Assembly: GCF_012972705.2 (NCBI RefSeq)
Contig: NZ_JABCSC020000001.1
Location: forward strand, 1 to 64,000
Direction of reading: 5' to 3'
DNA from: Uliginosibacterium aquaticum
GTDB lineage: Bacteria; Pseudomonadota; Gammaproteobacteria; Burkholderiales; Rhodocyclaceae
DNA: 64,000 nt
The notes under the pieces were generated by a model. The model ran no database searches and had not been told where the DNA came from. It saw only the letters and a program-made list of their open reading frames with translations. A program made the translations under genes and the position numbers. Below are positions 54,000-63,265 of the stretch, one piece after another (the first letter of the stretch is position 1; each line of letters starts with the position of its first letter).

Positions 54000-54758
54000 C
54001 TACAGGAGTTCGACCAGCACCGGTGCGTGATCAGAAGGCCGCTCCAGCTTGCGCGGAGCCTTGTCCACCCAGCAGCGCGTGGCCTGCGGCACCAAGGCCT
54101 GCGAGAGCAGCAGGTGGTCGATGCGCATGCCGAAATTACGGCGGAAAGCCATCATCCTGTAGTCCCACCAGGAATAGATTTTCTCGGGTTGCTCGAAGAG
54201 GCGGAAGGCGTCCGCGAGGCCCAGATCGAGCAGGCGGCGGAAGGCTTCGCGCTCGGGTACCGAGACGTGGATTTCGTCCTTCCAGTCCGGGTGCGCGTCG
54301 CGGTCTTCCGGGGCGATGTTGTAGTCGCCCGCCAGCACCAGCTTCGGGTGGCGCGTGAGTTCATCCTTGATCCAGGCGGTGAGCGCGGCGAGCCAGTCCA
54401 TCTTGTAGGCGAACTTCTCGGAGCCGACGGCCTGACCATTCACCACATAGGCGCTGATGATGCGCACGTCACTGATCGTGGCGGCGATGATGCGTTTCTG
54501 TTCGTCGGCAAAGCCGGGGATGTCGCGCTGCACATCCTGCGCCGGCAGCTTTGAGAGGATCGCCACGCCGTTGTAGGTCTTCTGCCCGTTGAACACTGCG
54601 TGATAGCCGGCGGCCTCGATCTCGGCGAGCGGGAAGGCCTTGTCTTCGCACTTGAGCTCCTGCAGGCAGACCGCGTCGGGCGATTCGCTGGCGAGCCAGT
54701 CGATGAGATGCGGCAGGCGAACCTTGAGGCTGTTGACGTTCCAGGTGGCAATTTTCAT
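54000..54758 (-). CDS. xth: Exodeoxyribonuclease III
   Basis: A 252-residue DNA-repair nuclease and AP endonuclease. The fold shows all usual motifs: KIATWNVNSLKVR, LQELKCEDK, AYVVNGQ, LAGDYNIAPEDRD, and RIDHLLLS followed by PSDHAPVLVEL, whose Asp and His are catalytic. The length is as expected. It is preceded after 47 bases by the methyltransferase gene on the same strand. Confidence 0.95.
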   Translation of the reverse strand: MKIATWNVNSLKVRLPHLIDWLASESPDAVCLQELKCEDKAFPLAEIEAAGYHAVFNGQKTYNGVAILSKLPAQDVQRDIPGFADEQKRIIAATISDVRIISAYVVNGQAVGSEKFAYKMDWLAALTAWIKDELTRHPKLVLAGDYNIAPEDRDAHPDWKDEIHVSVPEREAFRRLLDLGLADAFRLFEQPEKIYSWWDYRMMAFRRNFGMRIDHLLLSQALVPQATRCWVDKAPRKLERPSDHAPVLVELL

Positions 54759-54805
54759 GGCGTGTCGGGAGTGAGTGCCTGCTTCGATGCGAGCGGGTCG
54801 GTGGC

Positions 54806-55762
54806 TTATTGTGCCAGTGCCAGGGCGGCCTCGGGCGGCGGCGCCAGCGGCTTGCGGTAGAGCAGTACTTTCAGTGCGCGCGCTTCCGACTGGTCAGCAA
54901 AGACATCCGGGTTGGCCAGGCGGCGCACGAACTCGAGCTCCGCTGCGGTTTCCTGCATGCGGGTGGTGAGGAAGGCCGTGTCGAGCTTGGGCGTGTTCAG
55001 GCACACCAGGGCGTAGCCGCCCGGCGCGAGCAGGCCGGGCAGGCGACGCAGCAGGCGGGTGTAGTCCTTCTCGGCCACAAAGCTGCCTTTCTGGTAGCTG
55101 GGCGGATCGACGATCACGATTTCATACGGCCCTTCCCGCCCGAGCCGGCCCCAGGACGTGAAGATGTCGTGCGGCAGGAAGCTGGCGCCGCGCTCCAGGC
55201 CGTTGAGCTGGTGATTGCGTTTGCCGATGGCCAGCGCGCCCGGGCTCATGTCCACATTCACCACGCGTGCCGCGCCGGCCTGCAGGGCGGCTACCGAGAA
55301 GGAGCAGGTGTAGGCGAAGAGGTTCAGCACGCGCCCGCCGCTGTGGCCCGCGAGATGCGTGCGCAGCCAGCGCCGGGCTTCCCGCATGTCCGGAAAGAAG
55401 CCGTGGTTGAGGCCGCGCAGCAGATGCACGCCGTAGCGTGCGCCGTCTTCGCTGACGATATGCGGCTCTGGCACACTGCCGGCCATCAGACGGGTTTCGG
55501 CGCGGGCATCCTGGCGGAACTGGTAGATCCAGTTGAGTGCCTGGCCCGGTGCGAGGCTGGCCAGGCGGGTGGCCAGTGCGTCGTGCACGACGCCGAGCTG
55601 CGCCTCTTCGAGCGGCTGAAAACTGGTGAGCAGCCAGACCGGCGGGTAGAAGTCGAGCGAGAGGTGCTCGCAGCCCGGGTGCAGGCCACCCCGGCCGTGA
55701 AAGATGCGACCGGCATCGGTGGGCAGATCGGTGTGGGCAATGGCGTCCAGCAAGGCTTGCAT
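54806..55762 (-). CDS. Class I SAM-dependent methyltransferase, RlmI-like
   Basis: A 318-residue methyltransferase. The SAM-binding motif is RVLNLFAYTCSFSVAALQAGA, the acidic strand is VVNVDMSPGA, and the catalytic motif is DPPSYQKGSF, as in RlmI/RlmK rRNA cytosine methyltransferases. The N-terminal PUA domain of full RlmI is not evident. The target is probably rRNA or another RNA. It is upstream of xth on the same strand. Confidence 0.85.
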   Translation of the reverse strand: MQALLDAIAHTDLPTDAGRIFHGRGGLHPGCEHLSLDFYPPVWLLTSFQPLEEAQLGVVHDALATRLASLAPGQALNWIYQFRQDARAETRLMAGSVPEPHIVSEDGARYGVHLLRGLNHGFFPDMREARRWLRTHLAGHSGGRVLNLFAYTCSFSVAALQAGAARVVNVDMSPGALAIGKRNHQLNGLERGASFLPHDIFTSWGRLGREGPYEIVIVDPPSYQKGSFVAEKDYTRLLRRLPGLLAPGGYALVCLNTPKLDTAFLTTRMQETAAELEFVRRLANPDVFADQSEARALKVLLYRKPLAPPPEAALALAQ

Positions 55763-55874
55763 GGGGGAGCTAGGGTGGGGATCGGGGCGGCCATTCTGCC
55801 AGCGTCTTGGGCGGGTGGCGCTTTCGCCTGCGGCTGCGGGCTAGAATGCAGCACTCCCACGAAGACGCTTTCCG

Positions 55875-57188
55875 ATGACAGCCCTCTGGATTCTGGTATT
55901 GCTGATTGCGGTGTCCGGCCTGTTTTCACTGGCCGAGATGGCTTTTGCCTCGGCGCGGCGCGCGCGCCTGATGCAGATGGCGGAAGACGGCGATGAAGGC
56001 GCGGTGGCTGCGCTGGCGATCAAGGAGCAGTCGAGCCGCCTGCTTGCCGCCACGCAGACCGGCATCACCGCCGCTGCGCTGCTGATGGGCGTGTATGGCG
56101 AATCGGCGCTGACCAGCGAGCTGGTTCGCTGGCTTGACCTGCACGCCCCGGCGCTGATGGACTGGAACGGCATGATTGCCTTCAGCTGCATGATCGTGGT
56201 GGTGACGGCGACTTCGATCGTGTTTGGCGAGATCGTGCCCAAGCGCATTGCGCTGGCCTATCCGGAGCGCCTGGCCGCCTCGCTGGCGCCGATGATGACG
56301 CTCTTCATCCGCACCCTGTCGCCCGCCATCTACCTGCTCTCCTTCCTGGCCGACCGCGTGATTGCGCTGCTGCCGGTGCAGGCCGCGCCGGCTGTGACCA
56401 GCATGGAAGACATCCTCGCTTTCGTGACCGAGGGCGAGCGCACCGGCTCGATCCAGCGTGAAGAAAGCCATCTGCTGGGCAATGTGGTGCGCCTGGAGGA
56501 TTGGCGCATGGCGACCATCATGACGCCGGTGAGCGACGTGGTGTACATCGATCTGCTCGACTCGCAGGAGAACAATCTCAAGCGCATGGTCGAGTCGCCG
56601 CATTCGCAGTTGCCGGTATGCAAGGGGGATGTGCAGCAAGTAATTGGCATCGTGCAGAGCCATGACATTCTCAAGGCTTCGCTCGAAGGCCGGATCGATT
56701 TCGGCTCGCTGCCGCTGGAGCCGCCCTTGTTCGTGCCTTCCAGCCTGACCCTTGGCGATCTGCTGCGTACCTTCCGCCAGCGCCGGGCGGACTTCGCCTT
56801 TGTCGTCAGCGAGTTCGGCCTCACCGAAGGCATCGTGACACTCGGGGATCTGATGACCTCGCTGGTGGGCGACATGATGCCCTTCTCGGATGATCCGGAC
56901 GAAGCACTGGCGGTGGAGCGCCCGGATGGCTCCTGGCTGCTCGATGGCCTGCTGCCGATCGATGAGATGCGCGACAAGCTGGGCCTGCGCGAGCTGCCGA
57001 TCGACTCGATGGGCACCTATCACACCGTTGGGGGCTTCGTGCTCGCCACGCTGGGGCACATCCCGCGCAAGGCCGAACGCCTCGTGTGGGAAGACTGGGA
57101 GTTCGAAGTGGTCGACATCGACCGCAACCGGGTGGATCAGGTGCTGGCGAGCCGACTTTCGGGCCCTGTTACGGCTGCGCCGGGCTGA
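55875..57188 (+). CDS. CNNM/CorC-type hemolysin family protein
   Basis: A 437-residue membrane protein. The N-terminal DUF21/CNNM domain has three or four helices (LWILVLLIAVSGLFSLAEMAFASARRARL), two CBS domains follow (MTPVSDVVYI and the segment with HSQLPVCKGDVQQVIGIVQ), and the C-terminal CorC_HlyC domain is present (DGSWLLDGLLPIDEMRDKLG). The family is linked to magnesium or cobalt efflux and to membrane integrity. A -10-like TAGAAT at 55842-55847 precedes it. Confidence 0.92.
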   Translation: MTALWILVLLIAVSGLFSLAEMAFASARRARLMQMAEDGDEGAVAALAIKEQSSRLLAATQTGITAAALLMGVYGESALTSELVRWLDLHAPALMDWNGMIAFSCMIVVVTATSIVFGEIVPKRIALAYPERLAASLAPMMTLFIRTLSPAIYLLSFLADRVIALLPVQAAPAVTSMEDILAFVTEGERTGSIQREESHLLGNVVRLEDWRMATIMTPVSDVVYIDLLDSQENNLKRMVESPHSQLPVCKGDVQQVIGIVQSHDILKASLEGRIDFGSLPLEPPLFVPSSLTLGDLLRTFRQRRADFAFVVSEFGLTEGIVTLGDLMTSLVGDMMPFSDDPDEALAVERPDGSWLLDGLLPIDEMRDKLGLRELPIDSMGTYHTVGGFVLATLGHIPRKAERLVWEDWEFEVVDIDRNRVDQVLASRLSGPVTAAPG

Positions 57189-57203
57189 AGCGCCGCTGGC
57201 GCG

Positions 57204-58193
57204 TCAGTGCCCGGCAGGGCCCGTCGGGCAAGCTGCGGCACATACACAATTGCGCCCCGAATCCTTGGCCTGATAGAGCAGCTTGTCCGCATGCTCGAGG
57301 AGTGCCTCGGGAGCCATCTCGGCCGTTGGCACCAGGGTGCTGACGCCCAGACTGATGGTGACCGAGGGCGCGCAGACTGAGCCGCGGTGCGGGATCCCCA
57401 GCTCAAGAATGGCCTGACGGCACCTTTCCGCGATCAGTGCAGCGGCTTCATTGGGCGTGTCGGGCAGCAGCATCACGAACTCCTCGCCGCCGTAACGGGC
57501 AAAGAGATCCGTCGAGCGGACCGGGATTCCGGTGATCGCGCGGGTCAGGCGCTGCAGGCACTCGTCGCCCTGTAAATGACCGTAGCTGTCGTTGTACTGC
57601 TTGAAGAAATCAATATCGAAGAGGATCAGGGACAGCGGCGACTGGCTGCGCTGCGCACGCGCCCATTCGCTCTTCAGGTGCTGATCGAACAGGAAGCGGT
57701 TGCCGATGCCGGTCAGCCCGTCGCGCCGAGAGATCTCCTGCAGTTTCTCGTTGAGGGAGAGCAGCTCTTCTTCCATCCGCTTGCGCTCGGAGATGTCGAA
57801 CATGAAGCCGACCAGATCCGTCGTCTTGCCCTCGGTGTTGCGGATCACATGCACCACATCGCGGATCCACACGAAACTTCCGTCCGCCTTCAGCGCACGA
57901 TAGTCCGCCTCATGGTCGATGCCTTCTTCCGACTGGCGGATGCAGAAGGCCGCGATTGCCGCACGCTCTTCCTCATGGATGCGGTTGATCCAGTCCATGG
58001 CGCCCAGCCAGCTCTCCTGCGGCCAGCCCAGCAAGGCTTCGATCTGCGGACCGATGTAGTCGAACTGCTTGGTCTCCCAGTTGAGTTTCCAGGGGATCGC
58101 ATTGGTCGATTCCAGCAGCGTCTTGTAGATCCCCCAGTCGTCATCCCTAGGTTCGATCTTTTTGGCAGGCTTGAAGTTGTCGATGTAGTCCAT
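57204..58193 (-). CDS. PAS-domain diguanylate cyclase
   Basis: A 329-residue cytoplasmic protein. Residues about 30-150 form a PAS domain with a PAC extension (LLGWPQESWLGAMDWINRIHEEERAAI and EADYRALKADGSFVWIRDVVH). The GGDEF domain is complete: LILFDIDFFKQYNDSYGH and RYGGEEF, with RSTD five residues upstream as inhibitory site. It should be an active c-di-GMP synthase. It is convergent with the CNNM gene and may follow the S10 peptidase gene on the same strand. Confidence 0.92.
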   Translation of the reverse strand: MDYIDNFKPAKKIEPRDDDWGIYKTLLESTNAIPWKLNWETKQFDYIGPQIEALLGWPQESWLGAMDWINRIHEEERAAIAAFCIRQSEEGIDHEADYRALKADGSFVWIRDVVHVIRNTEGKTTDLVGFMFDISERKRMEEELLSLNEKLQEISRRDGLTGIGNRFLFDQHLKSEWARAQRSQSPLSLILFDIDFFKQYNDSYGHLQGDECLQRLTRAITGIPVRSTDLFARYGGEEFVMLLPDTPNEAAALIAERCRQAILELGIPHRGSVCAPSVTISLGVSTLVPTAEMAPEALLEHADKLLYQAKDSGRNCVCAAACPTGPAGH

Positions 58194-58220
58194 GGCCGGG
58201 GTTTCTGCGAAGTGGTGGGG

Positions 58221-59510
58221 TCAGTCGGGCTGGCCGGTTTCGGGGTTCTTTGCATGCAAGGACCATGCTCGGCTCAGCTTGTGCAAGACGCCAATCAGGC
58301 GGGGCTGATCGTGGGCGGCGAGATGGCCTGCGTTCAGCACCTTGATCCAGCTGAGGCTGTCGCCATCCTGGATGAAGCCCAGCACTGGCCCCTGGGGATC
58401 ATCTTTCCATTGCTGCGTGGGGGCGCGCTGGAAGGCCGCGGCGCTGTCGCCCTGCAGGCGGCGCAGCCACGCGCCGGTGCCGAGGAAGTTGCAGTCCTTT
58501 GCATCATTCAGGCCGGACACGATGATGAACTGCAGGCCACCGTCCAGCAGCTTCTGTACCGTACCGAGATACGAGTCATTCACGCCAAACGCATACAGAT
58601 TGCCGATTGCGGCGGACCACGATTCAGTGACGACGGGCTCCGCGGGCGCATGGATCGCTGCGCGGACGTCCGCCCGGTTGATGTAGTCCAGCACCGGCTG
58701 AAAAGGCGGATCCTCGGTTTGCGCCGTATTCGCCATGTAGAGGCCGCAGAGCTGCTGGATGGCCTGATTGATCTGCGGGTAATTGTGCGCATAGTCCGCA
58801 TCGAGCGCCTGCTTCTGCTCCGGCGTGATCAGGCCGTGGTTCAGGGCGTAGCTGGTGTCGGTAGCCATCTGGGTCATCGGATCGACCCAGGCATCGGCGA
58901 GTACCACGGTCTGCAGATCCAGCACCGGATTGCCCGGCACCTGATTGCCGGCGAGGATGGCTTCGGCCAGCAGGGGCAGATAGGTGCCGGCGTAGGATTC
59001 GCCCGCCAAGATCAGCGGATTGGCCGCGATTTCCGGATGCAGGCGGATGAAGTTGAGCAGCGCTTGGTAGAGCTGATCGATGCCTTGCTTCACGTTCTGC
59101 GGCAGATGTTTCTCGTCCTTCGCGAAGGACAGCGTGACGCCGAGCGGATGCTCGAACACCAGATAGTTCGCGACCTGGTTCCAGCCGTCCGGATTGTTGG
59201 CAATCCTGAAACTGCCGCCCTTGTCTTCATTGAACACAAAGGGGCCGTTTTCGATGAACAGGCCCCAGAAGCTGCTGGAACCCGGGCCGCCGTTGGACCA
59301 CAGGATGGTCGGGCTGTTCTTGTAGTCAGCCGTGCCGGCGAACCAGTAGAACAAGGCCTCATCATCCGGCCCACCGGGCTGGGCGCGAATCGAGGCGTAG
59401 CCGGCGAACTGCGTCTGCGCAGGCACGCCTAGGTCCGGCAGTGTCGTGATCTGGTCAGCTGGCTGGGCGGGGGGCGGGGCGGGAGGGTGGCGAGGATCAG
59501 GCATGCTCAT
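58221..59510 (-). CDS. S10 family serine carboxypeptidase without a signal peptide
   Basis: A 429-residue protein with all S10 marks: WSNGGPGSSSFWGLF (oxyanion region), AGESYAGTYLPLLAEAIL (catalytic Ser), VSGLNDAKDCNFLGT (catalytic Asp) and LNAGHLAAHDQP (catalytic His). S10 enzymes are common in eukaryotic vacuoles and rare in bacteria; here the Pro-rich N-terminus has no signal peptide, so it may act in the cytoplasm. It overlaps the cupin-like gene by four bases and is translated after it. Confidence 0.85.
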   Translation of the reverse strand: MSMPDPRHPPAPPPAQPADQITTLPDLGVPAQTQFAGYASIRAQPGGPDDEALFYWFAGTADYKNSPTILWSNGGPGSSSFWGLFIENGPFVFNEDKGGSFRIANNPDGWNQVANYLVFEHPLGVTLSFAKDEKHLPQNVKQGIDQLYQALLNFIRLHPEIAANPLILAGESYAGTYLPLLAEAILAGNQVPGNPVLDLQTVVLADAWVDPMTQMATDTSYALNHGLITPEQKQALDADYAHNYPQINQAIQQLCGLYMANTAQTEDPPFQPVLDYINRADVRAAIHAPAEPVVTESWSAAIGNLYAFGVNDSYLGTVQKLLDGGLQFIIVSGLNDAKDCNFLGTGAWLRRLQGDSAAAFQRAPTQQWKDDPQGPVLGFIQDGDSLSWIKVLNAGHLAAHDQPRLIGVLHKLSRAWSLHAKNPETGQPD

Positions 59511-60349
59511 CGCCCTGGCCGCCAGTCCGGCACCACATTGCGTGCCATCTCGAGGCTGTCCTTGTCATACACCAACACCGTGTTGGCACTGGCCAGCGCA
59601 GAGTCCGCCACGGTCAGTGCATACACGCCGACCAGCGTGCCATCGCCGTGGATTGTGCCGCTCGGAGTGTAGAGCGCATAGCCATACGGGATCTGGAAGG
59701 CCGTGAAGTGAAAGACTTCCTCTGCAATCTGCTTGCCGATCACGATGTAGCCCCCGCACGCTTCCGAAGTCGGGATATGGATGTGCGGGAAGTCGTGCGT
59801 TTCGACGAAGATGCCACCACCACCGTGGACCTTCATCAGAAAGTCTTTCTTGTAGTCCTTGGTGTAGTCGTACTCCATCAGGGCGATTTCGTACTTGGGC
59901 GACGAGAGCACGAAATCGCTGCCGGCTTCGATCAGTTGCAGGCCGTAGTAGCCGACGTTGTCCGGCGTGGCGATGACGGTCGGGATGCTGAAGTCTTCCG
60001 GCACCAGCAGGCAGCCCATCGCGCCGAACACGTTGGCGCTGCCGCCGCTCACTACCTTGATGCCGGTTTCGAGCGCTTCCTGAGTTGAGAACCAGCGTGC
60101 CTCCACCTTTACCATCGGCGGCCGTTCAGCCACCGGACGGATCGCATGCGGGTCCGATAGCTCGAAACGCCAGCTGGAGACGCCTTTGTCGACAAAGGCG
60201 AGGTTCTTCCCGGTAGTCATCACCGGTTTGTTCGGGTCCGGTTTGCCCTTGCGAACGGCATAGCGGGTCAGTTCCACGCTCTTGACGATGGTCTCGCGCA
60301 GAAGCCCGGGATGAAGCTTGCCCTTCTTGTGGCCGCTCTTCTTGTTCAT
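59507..60349 (-). CDS. Cupin-like protein of unknown function coupled to the S10 peptidase
   Basis: A 280-residue soluble protein I do not recognise. The C-terminal half looks like a cupin barrel: HDFPHIHIPTSEACGGYIVIGK (His185, His189, His191), HFTAFQIPYGYALYTPSG (His214) and TIHGDGTLVGVYALT (His234), giving a plausible metal site. The N-terminal half (VSSWRFELSDPH and VEARWFSTQEALETG) may be another beta domain. One sampled line is 47% GC, well under the window's norm. It overlaps the carboxypeptidase start by four bases, so both are made from one message. Confidence 0.7.
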   Translation of the reverse strand: MNKKSGHKKGKLHPGLLRETIVKSVELTRYAVRKGKPDPNKPVMTTGKNLAFVDKGVSSWRFELSDPHAIRPVAERPPMVKVEARWFSTQEALETGIKVVSGGSANVFGAMGCLLVPEDFSIPTVIATPDNVGYYGLQLIEAGSDFVLSSPKYEIALMEYDYTKDYKKDFLMKVHGGGGIFVETHDFPHIHIPTSEACGGYIVIGKQIAEEVFHFTAFQIPYGYALYTPSGTIHGDGTLVGVYALTVADSALASANTVLVYDKDSLEMARNVVPDWRPGR

Positions 60350-60405
60350 CGTTGTTGTTCCCTGTTGGTTTGAGCGGACTCTCGGGAGTCCTGGAGTTAT
60401 TTGCG

Positions 60406-60436
60406 ACTAATACCAAAGTATAAAATCGATATTAGT
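60406..60436. promoter_or_regulatory. AT-rich dyad upstream of the cupin-like gene
   Basis: ACTAATA (60406-60412) and TATTAGT (60430-60436) are perfect 7-base inverted arms around an AT-rich centre. On the minus strand TTGACA (complement of 60434-60439) overlaps one arm and TATACT lies between the arms, but their spacing of about 13 bases is too short for a normal promoter. It is a likely operator 57-87 bases before the cupin-like start. Confidence 0.45.
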
Positions 60437-60634
60437 GTCAAATATGCTAAATCCAGCCATTGAACAACGCAAAGGATTACAAATATTCGGTTTGAGTGAT
60501 GATGGGGGGCCGGCGCTCTACCTGCGGACGCGCGAAAGCCCCCCGCCTGCGGCGGGGCGCCGATGCCAGGAGGTGGGGGGCGGGCCGGATGACCCGGAGC
60601 GGGGGATGAAGCTGAGAAAGCGCTGGCGGGGGGC
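60437..60634. other. Intergenic region with no gene seen
   Basis: Between the dyad and the stop of the glutaredoxin-like gene there are roughly 200 bases of mixed composition, rising from AT-rich to very G-rich near 60560-60600. I see no coding frame with a domain, no tRNA and no clear terminator with a T tract. Confidence 0.4.
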
Positions 60635-61096
60635 TTACTTCGGATAGCCGGCCAGATTCAGTTCGTTGCCCCAGGCGCCCGGCTCGAAACCGTCGAGTAC
60701 CCGGCTGCCGACCAGCAGGGTCGGCACACTGAGCTCTGCCTTGCCGAGCTGGCGCTTGTAGGCGTCGATCTCTTCCTGGGTCTTGAGCAACTTCTCGCTG
60801 AAGGGCGCCTTGCGTTTGCCGAGGTAGTCGCGCGCCAGCTTGCAGGGCTCACCACAGGCTTCGCCGGTGAGCAGGACCAGCGGGAAGCGGCTGGCAGCCC
60901 GGCGTGTTTCATAGGGCAGCTTCTCCTGCTCGATGCTGCTGTCGTAGAGGCGGCGGGTCTGGGCCTCGGTCTCCGTGGGCGGGGTGTCTGAGTAATGTAC
61001 CTTGCCGCTCTTGTCCGTCCAGCGATAGACCTCGGCACCTGCCGTGCCGGCGAGGCACAGCAGGGCGATGACCAACAGAATCTTTGAATGCTTCAT
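60635..61096 (-). CDS. DUF4124 and glutaredoxin-like secreted protein
   Basis: A 153-residue protein with a signal peptide (KHSKILLVIALLCLAGTAGA). An N-terminal DUF4124 domain (EVYRWTDKSGKVHYSDTPP) is followed by a thioredoxin-fold glutaredoxin-like domain with CGEPC in place of CPYC, then a SVPTLLVGS cis-Pro loop. It should act on disulfides or glutathione in the periplasm, but the DUF4124 part suggests a binding role. It follows the oligopeptidase A gene after 19 bases on the same strand. Confidence 0.88.
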   Translation of the reverse strand: MKHSKILLVIALLCLAGTAGAEVYRWTDKSGKVHYSDTPPTETEAQTRRLYDSSIEQEKLPYETRRAASRFPLVLLTGEACGEPCKLARDYLGKRKAPFSEKLLKTQEEIDAYKRQLGKAELSVPTLLVGSRVLDGFEPGAWGNELNLAGYPK

Positions 61097-61115
61097 GCTG
61101 CCTCCTTGCAGGATC

Positions 61116-63173
61116 TCAGGCGGCGATCATGCCGCTGTGGCGCAACAGGGCGTCGACTTCCGGATCACGGCCGCGGAAGGCGCGGAAGGATTCCAGCGCC
61201 GGCCGCGAGCCGCCCACCGAGAGGATCTCGGTGAGGAAGCGTTCGCCCACCTGACTGTCGAACACGCTGCCGCCGGCCGGGCGGGCTTCTTCGAAGGCCG
61301 CGAAGGCGTCCGCCGACAGCACCTCTGCCCACTTGTAACTGTAGTAACCGGCCGCGTAGCCGCCGGCGAAAATGTGCGAGAAGCTGTTGGCGAAGCGGTT
61401 CCAGGCCGGCGGGAAATTCACCGCCACTTCACGCCGCACTTCGTCGAGCAGCGGTTGCACGCCGGCTGCGGGATCAAAAGCCCAGTCATGGTGCAGGCGC
61501 AGGTCGAAAAGCGAAAACTCGAGCTGCCGGACGGTCTGCATCCCGCTCTGGAAGTTCTTGGCTGCCAGCATCTTGTCGAATAGCGCGCGCGGCAGCGGCT
61601 CGCCGCTTTCCACATGGGCGCTCATGCCGCAGATCACATCCCATTCCCAGCAGAAGTTCTCCATGAACTGGCTCGGCAGCTCGACCGCATCCCATTCCAC
61701 GCCGGAAATGCCGGATACCCACAGATCCTCGATCCGGGTCATCAGGTGGTGGAGGCCGTGGCCGGCCTCGTGGAACAGGGTCTGCACATCGTCGTGGCTG
61801 AAAGTGGCCGGTTTGCCATCTACCGGGCCGGGGAAATTGCAGACCAGATAGGCGATCGGGGTCTGCACGCCGCTGGCCAGGCGGCGGCGCGACAGGGCGC
61901 TGTCCATCCAGGCGCCGCCGCGCTTGGTGGCACGGGCGTGGAGGTCCAGATAGAACTGGCCGACGAGCTGGCCGGCACGTTCGATGCGGTAGAACTGCAC
62001 ATCCGGATCCCACACCGGCGCCTGATCGGCCCGGATCTGCACGCCGTACAGGCGCTCGACCACCCCGAACAAGCCAGCCAGCACCTTGGGTTCCTGGAAG
62101 TACTGTTTCACTTCCTGATCGGAATAGCTGTAGCGCGCCTGGCGCAGTTTTTCAGAGGCGAAACCCACATCCCAGGGCTCCAGCGTGCTGAGGCCCAGCT
62201 CGCTGGCGGCGAAGGCGCGCAATTCCATCATGTCACGCTCTGCGAAAGGCTTGGCCTTGGTGCCCAGATCGCGCAGGAAGGCCAGAACCTGTTCCGGTGA
62301 CTCGGCCATCTTGGGTACCAGCGAGACTTCGGCATAGCTCTGGTAGCCGAGCATGCCGGCCGCTTCGCGCCGCAGGGCGACGATGCGGGCGATGTTCGGC
62401 GCATTGTCCCATTCCGGATGGCCCAGTTCGGCCGAGAACTCCGAGGCGCGGGTGGCCGAGGCGCGGTACATGGCTTCGCGCAGGCTGCGGTCTTCGGCGT
62501 ACTGCATCACCGGCAGATAGGAAGGCATGCGCAGCGTGAACAGCCAGCCCGGCTTGGCTGCAGCTTCGGCCTCGTTGCGCGCTGCGGCGATCACGTCGGC
62601 CGGCAGGCCGGCCAGGCGGCTTTCGTCGGTGACATGCTCGGTGTAGGCATTGGTGGCATCCAGCACGTTCTCGGAGAACTTCGCGGCCAGCGCGGCGAGC
62701 TCTTCCTGGATCGCCTGGAAGCGCGGCTTCTGGTCTTCGGGCAGCTCGGCACCGGAGAGGCGGAAATCACGAATCTCATTCTCGATGATGCGTTGGCGCA
62801 CGCTGCTCAGGCGGGCGAACTCTGACGAAGCGCGCAGGGCCTTGTACTTGGCGAAGAGGGCGAGGTTCTGCCCGAGCTCGGAGTAGTAGCGCGTTACTTC
62901 CGGCAGCAGGGCGTTGTAGGCATCGCGCCAGGGCGGCACGTCGAGCACGCTGTGGAGATGGCCAACGATGCCCCAGGCGCGCGACAGGCGCTCGCCGGCA
63001 TCCACCATCGGGGCTACGAAGGCATCCCAGGTGGCCGGCACTTCAGGCGCGGTCTGGCGCGCGATGAGTGCGCGGCCTGCTTCCAGCAGCTCACGGATGG
63101 CCGGGCCGACCTCTTCCGGGGTGACGGCATCGAAACGGGGCAGGGAGGAGAAATCGAGCAGGGGCGAGGTCAT
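61116..63173 (-). CDS. prlC: Oligopeptidase A (M3 family)
   Basis: A 685-residue cytosolic zinc peptidase that degrades signal peptides and short peptides. The metal site is FHEAGHGLHHLM (HExxH) with a third ligand Glu in the downstream SGVEWDAVELPSQFMEN. The long helical N-terminal part (DFSSLPRFDAVTPEEVGPAIREL) matches the family, as does the length (about 680). ATG 63173 follows AGGACTC. It is divergent from the HDOD gene. Confidence 0.95.
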   Translation of the reverse strand: MTSPLLDFSSLPRFDAVTPEEVGPAIRELLEAGRALIARQTAPEVPATWDAFVAPMVDAGERLSRAWGIVGHLHSVLDVPPWRDAYNALLPEVTRYYSELGQNLALFAKYKALRASSEFARLSSVRQRIIENEIRDFRLSGAELPEDQKPRFQAIQEELAALAAKFSENVLDATNAYTEHVTDESRLAGLPADVIAAARNEAEAAAKPGWLFTLRMPSYLPVMQYAEDRSLREAMYRASATRASEFSAELGHPEWDNAPNIARIVALRREAAGMLGYQSYAEVSLVPKMAESPEQVLAFLRDLGTKAKPFAERDMMELRAFAASELGLSTLEPWDVGFASEKLRQARYSYSDQEVKQYFQEPKVLAGLFGVVERLYGVQIRADQAPVWDPDVQFYRIERAGQLVGQFYLDLHARATKRGGAWMDSALSRRRLASGVQTPIAYLVCNFPGPVDGKPATFSHDDVQTLFHEAGHGLHHLMTRIEDLWVSGISGVEWDAVELPSQFMENFCWEWDVICGMSAHVESGEPLPRALFDKMLAAKNFQSGMQTVRQLEFSLFDLRLHHDWAFDPAAGVQPLLDEVRREVAVNFPPAWNRFANSFSHIFAGGYAAGYYSYKWAEVLSADAFAAFEEARPAGGSVFDSQVGERFLTEILSVGGSRPALESFRAFRGRDPEVDALLRHSGMIAA

Positions 63174-63265
63174 TTTTCGAGTCCTGGAGGCAAATACTGA
63201 AGTTCAGGTGCCATTCTGCCGTCAATAAGGCAGAGCGGCAAAAATCGGCGCGAGAGGGCTGGACT

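Noticed and set aside
51591-54554. A 987-codon open frame on the plus strand, antisense to the heparinase-like gene and xth
   Set aside because: It runs opposite to two clear genes, has a translation without domains, and arises from high-GC codon bias.
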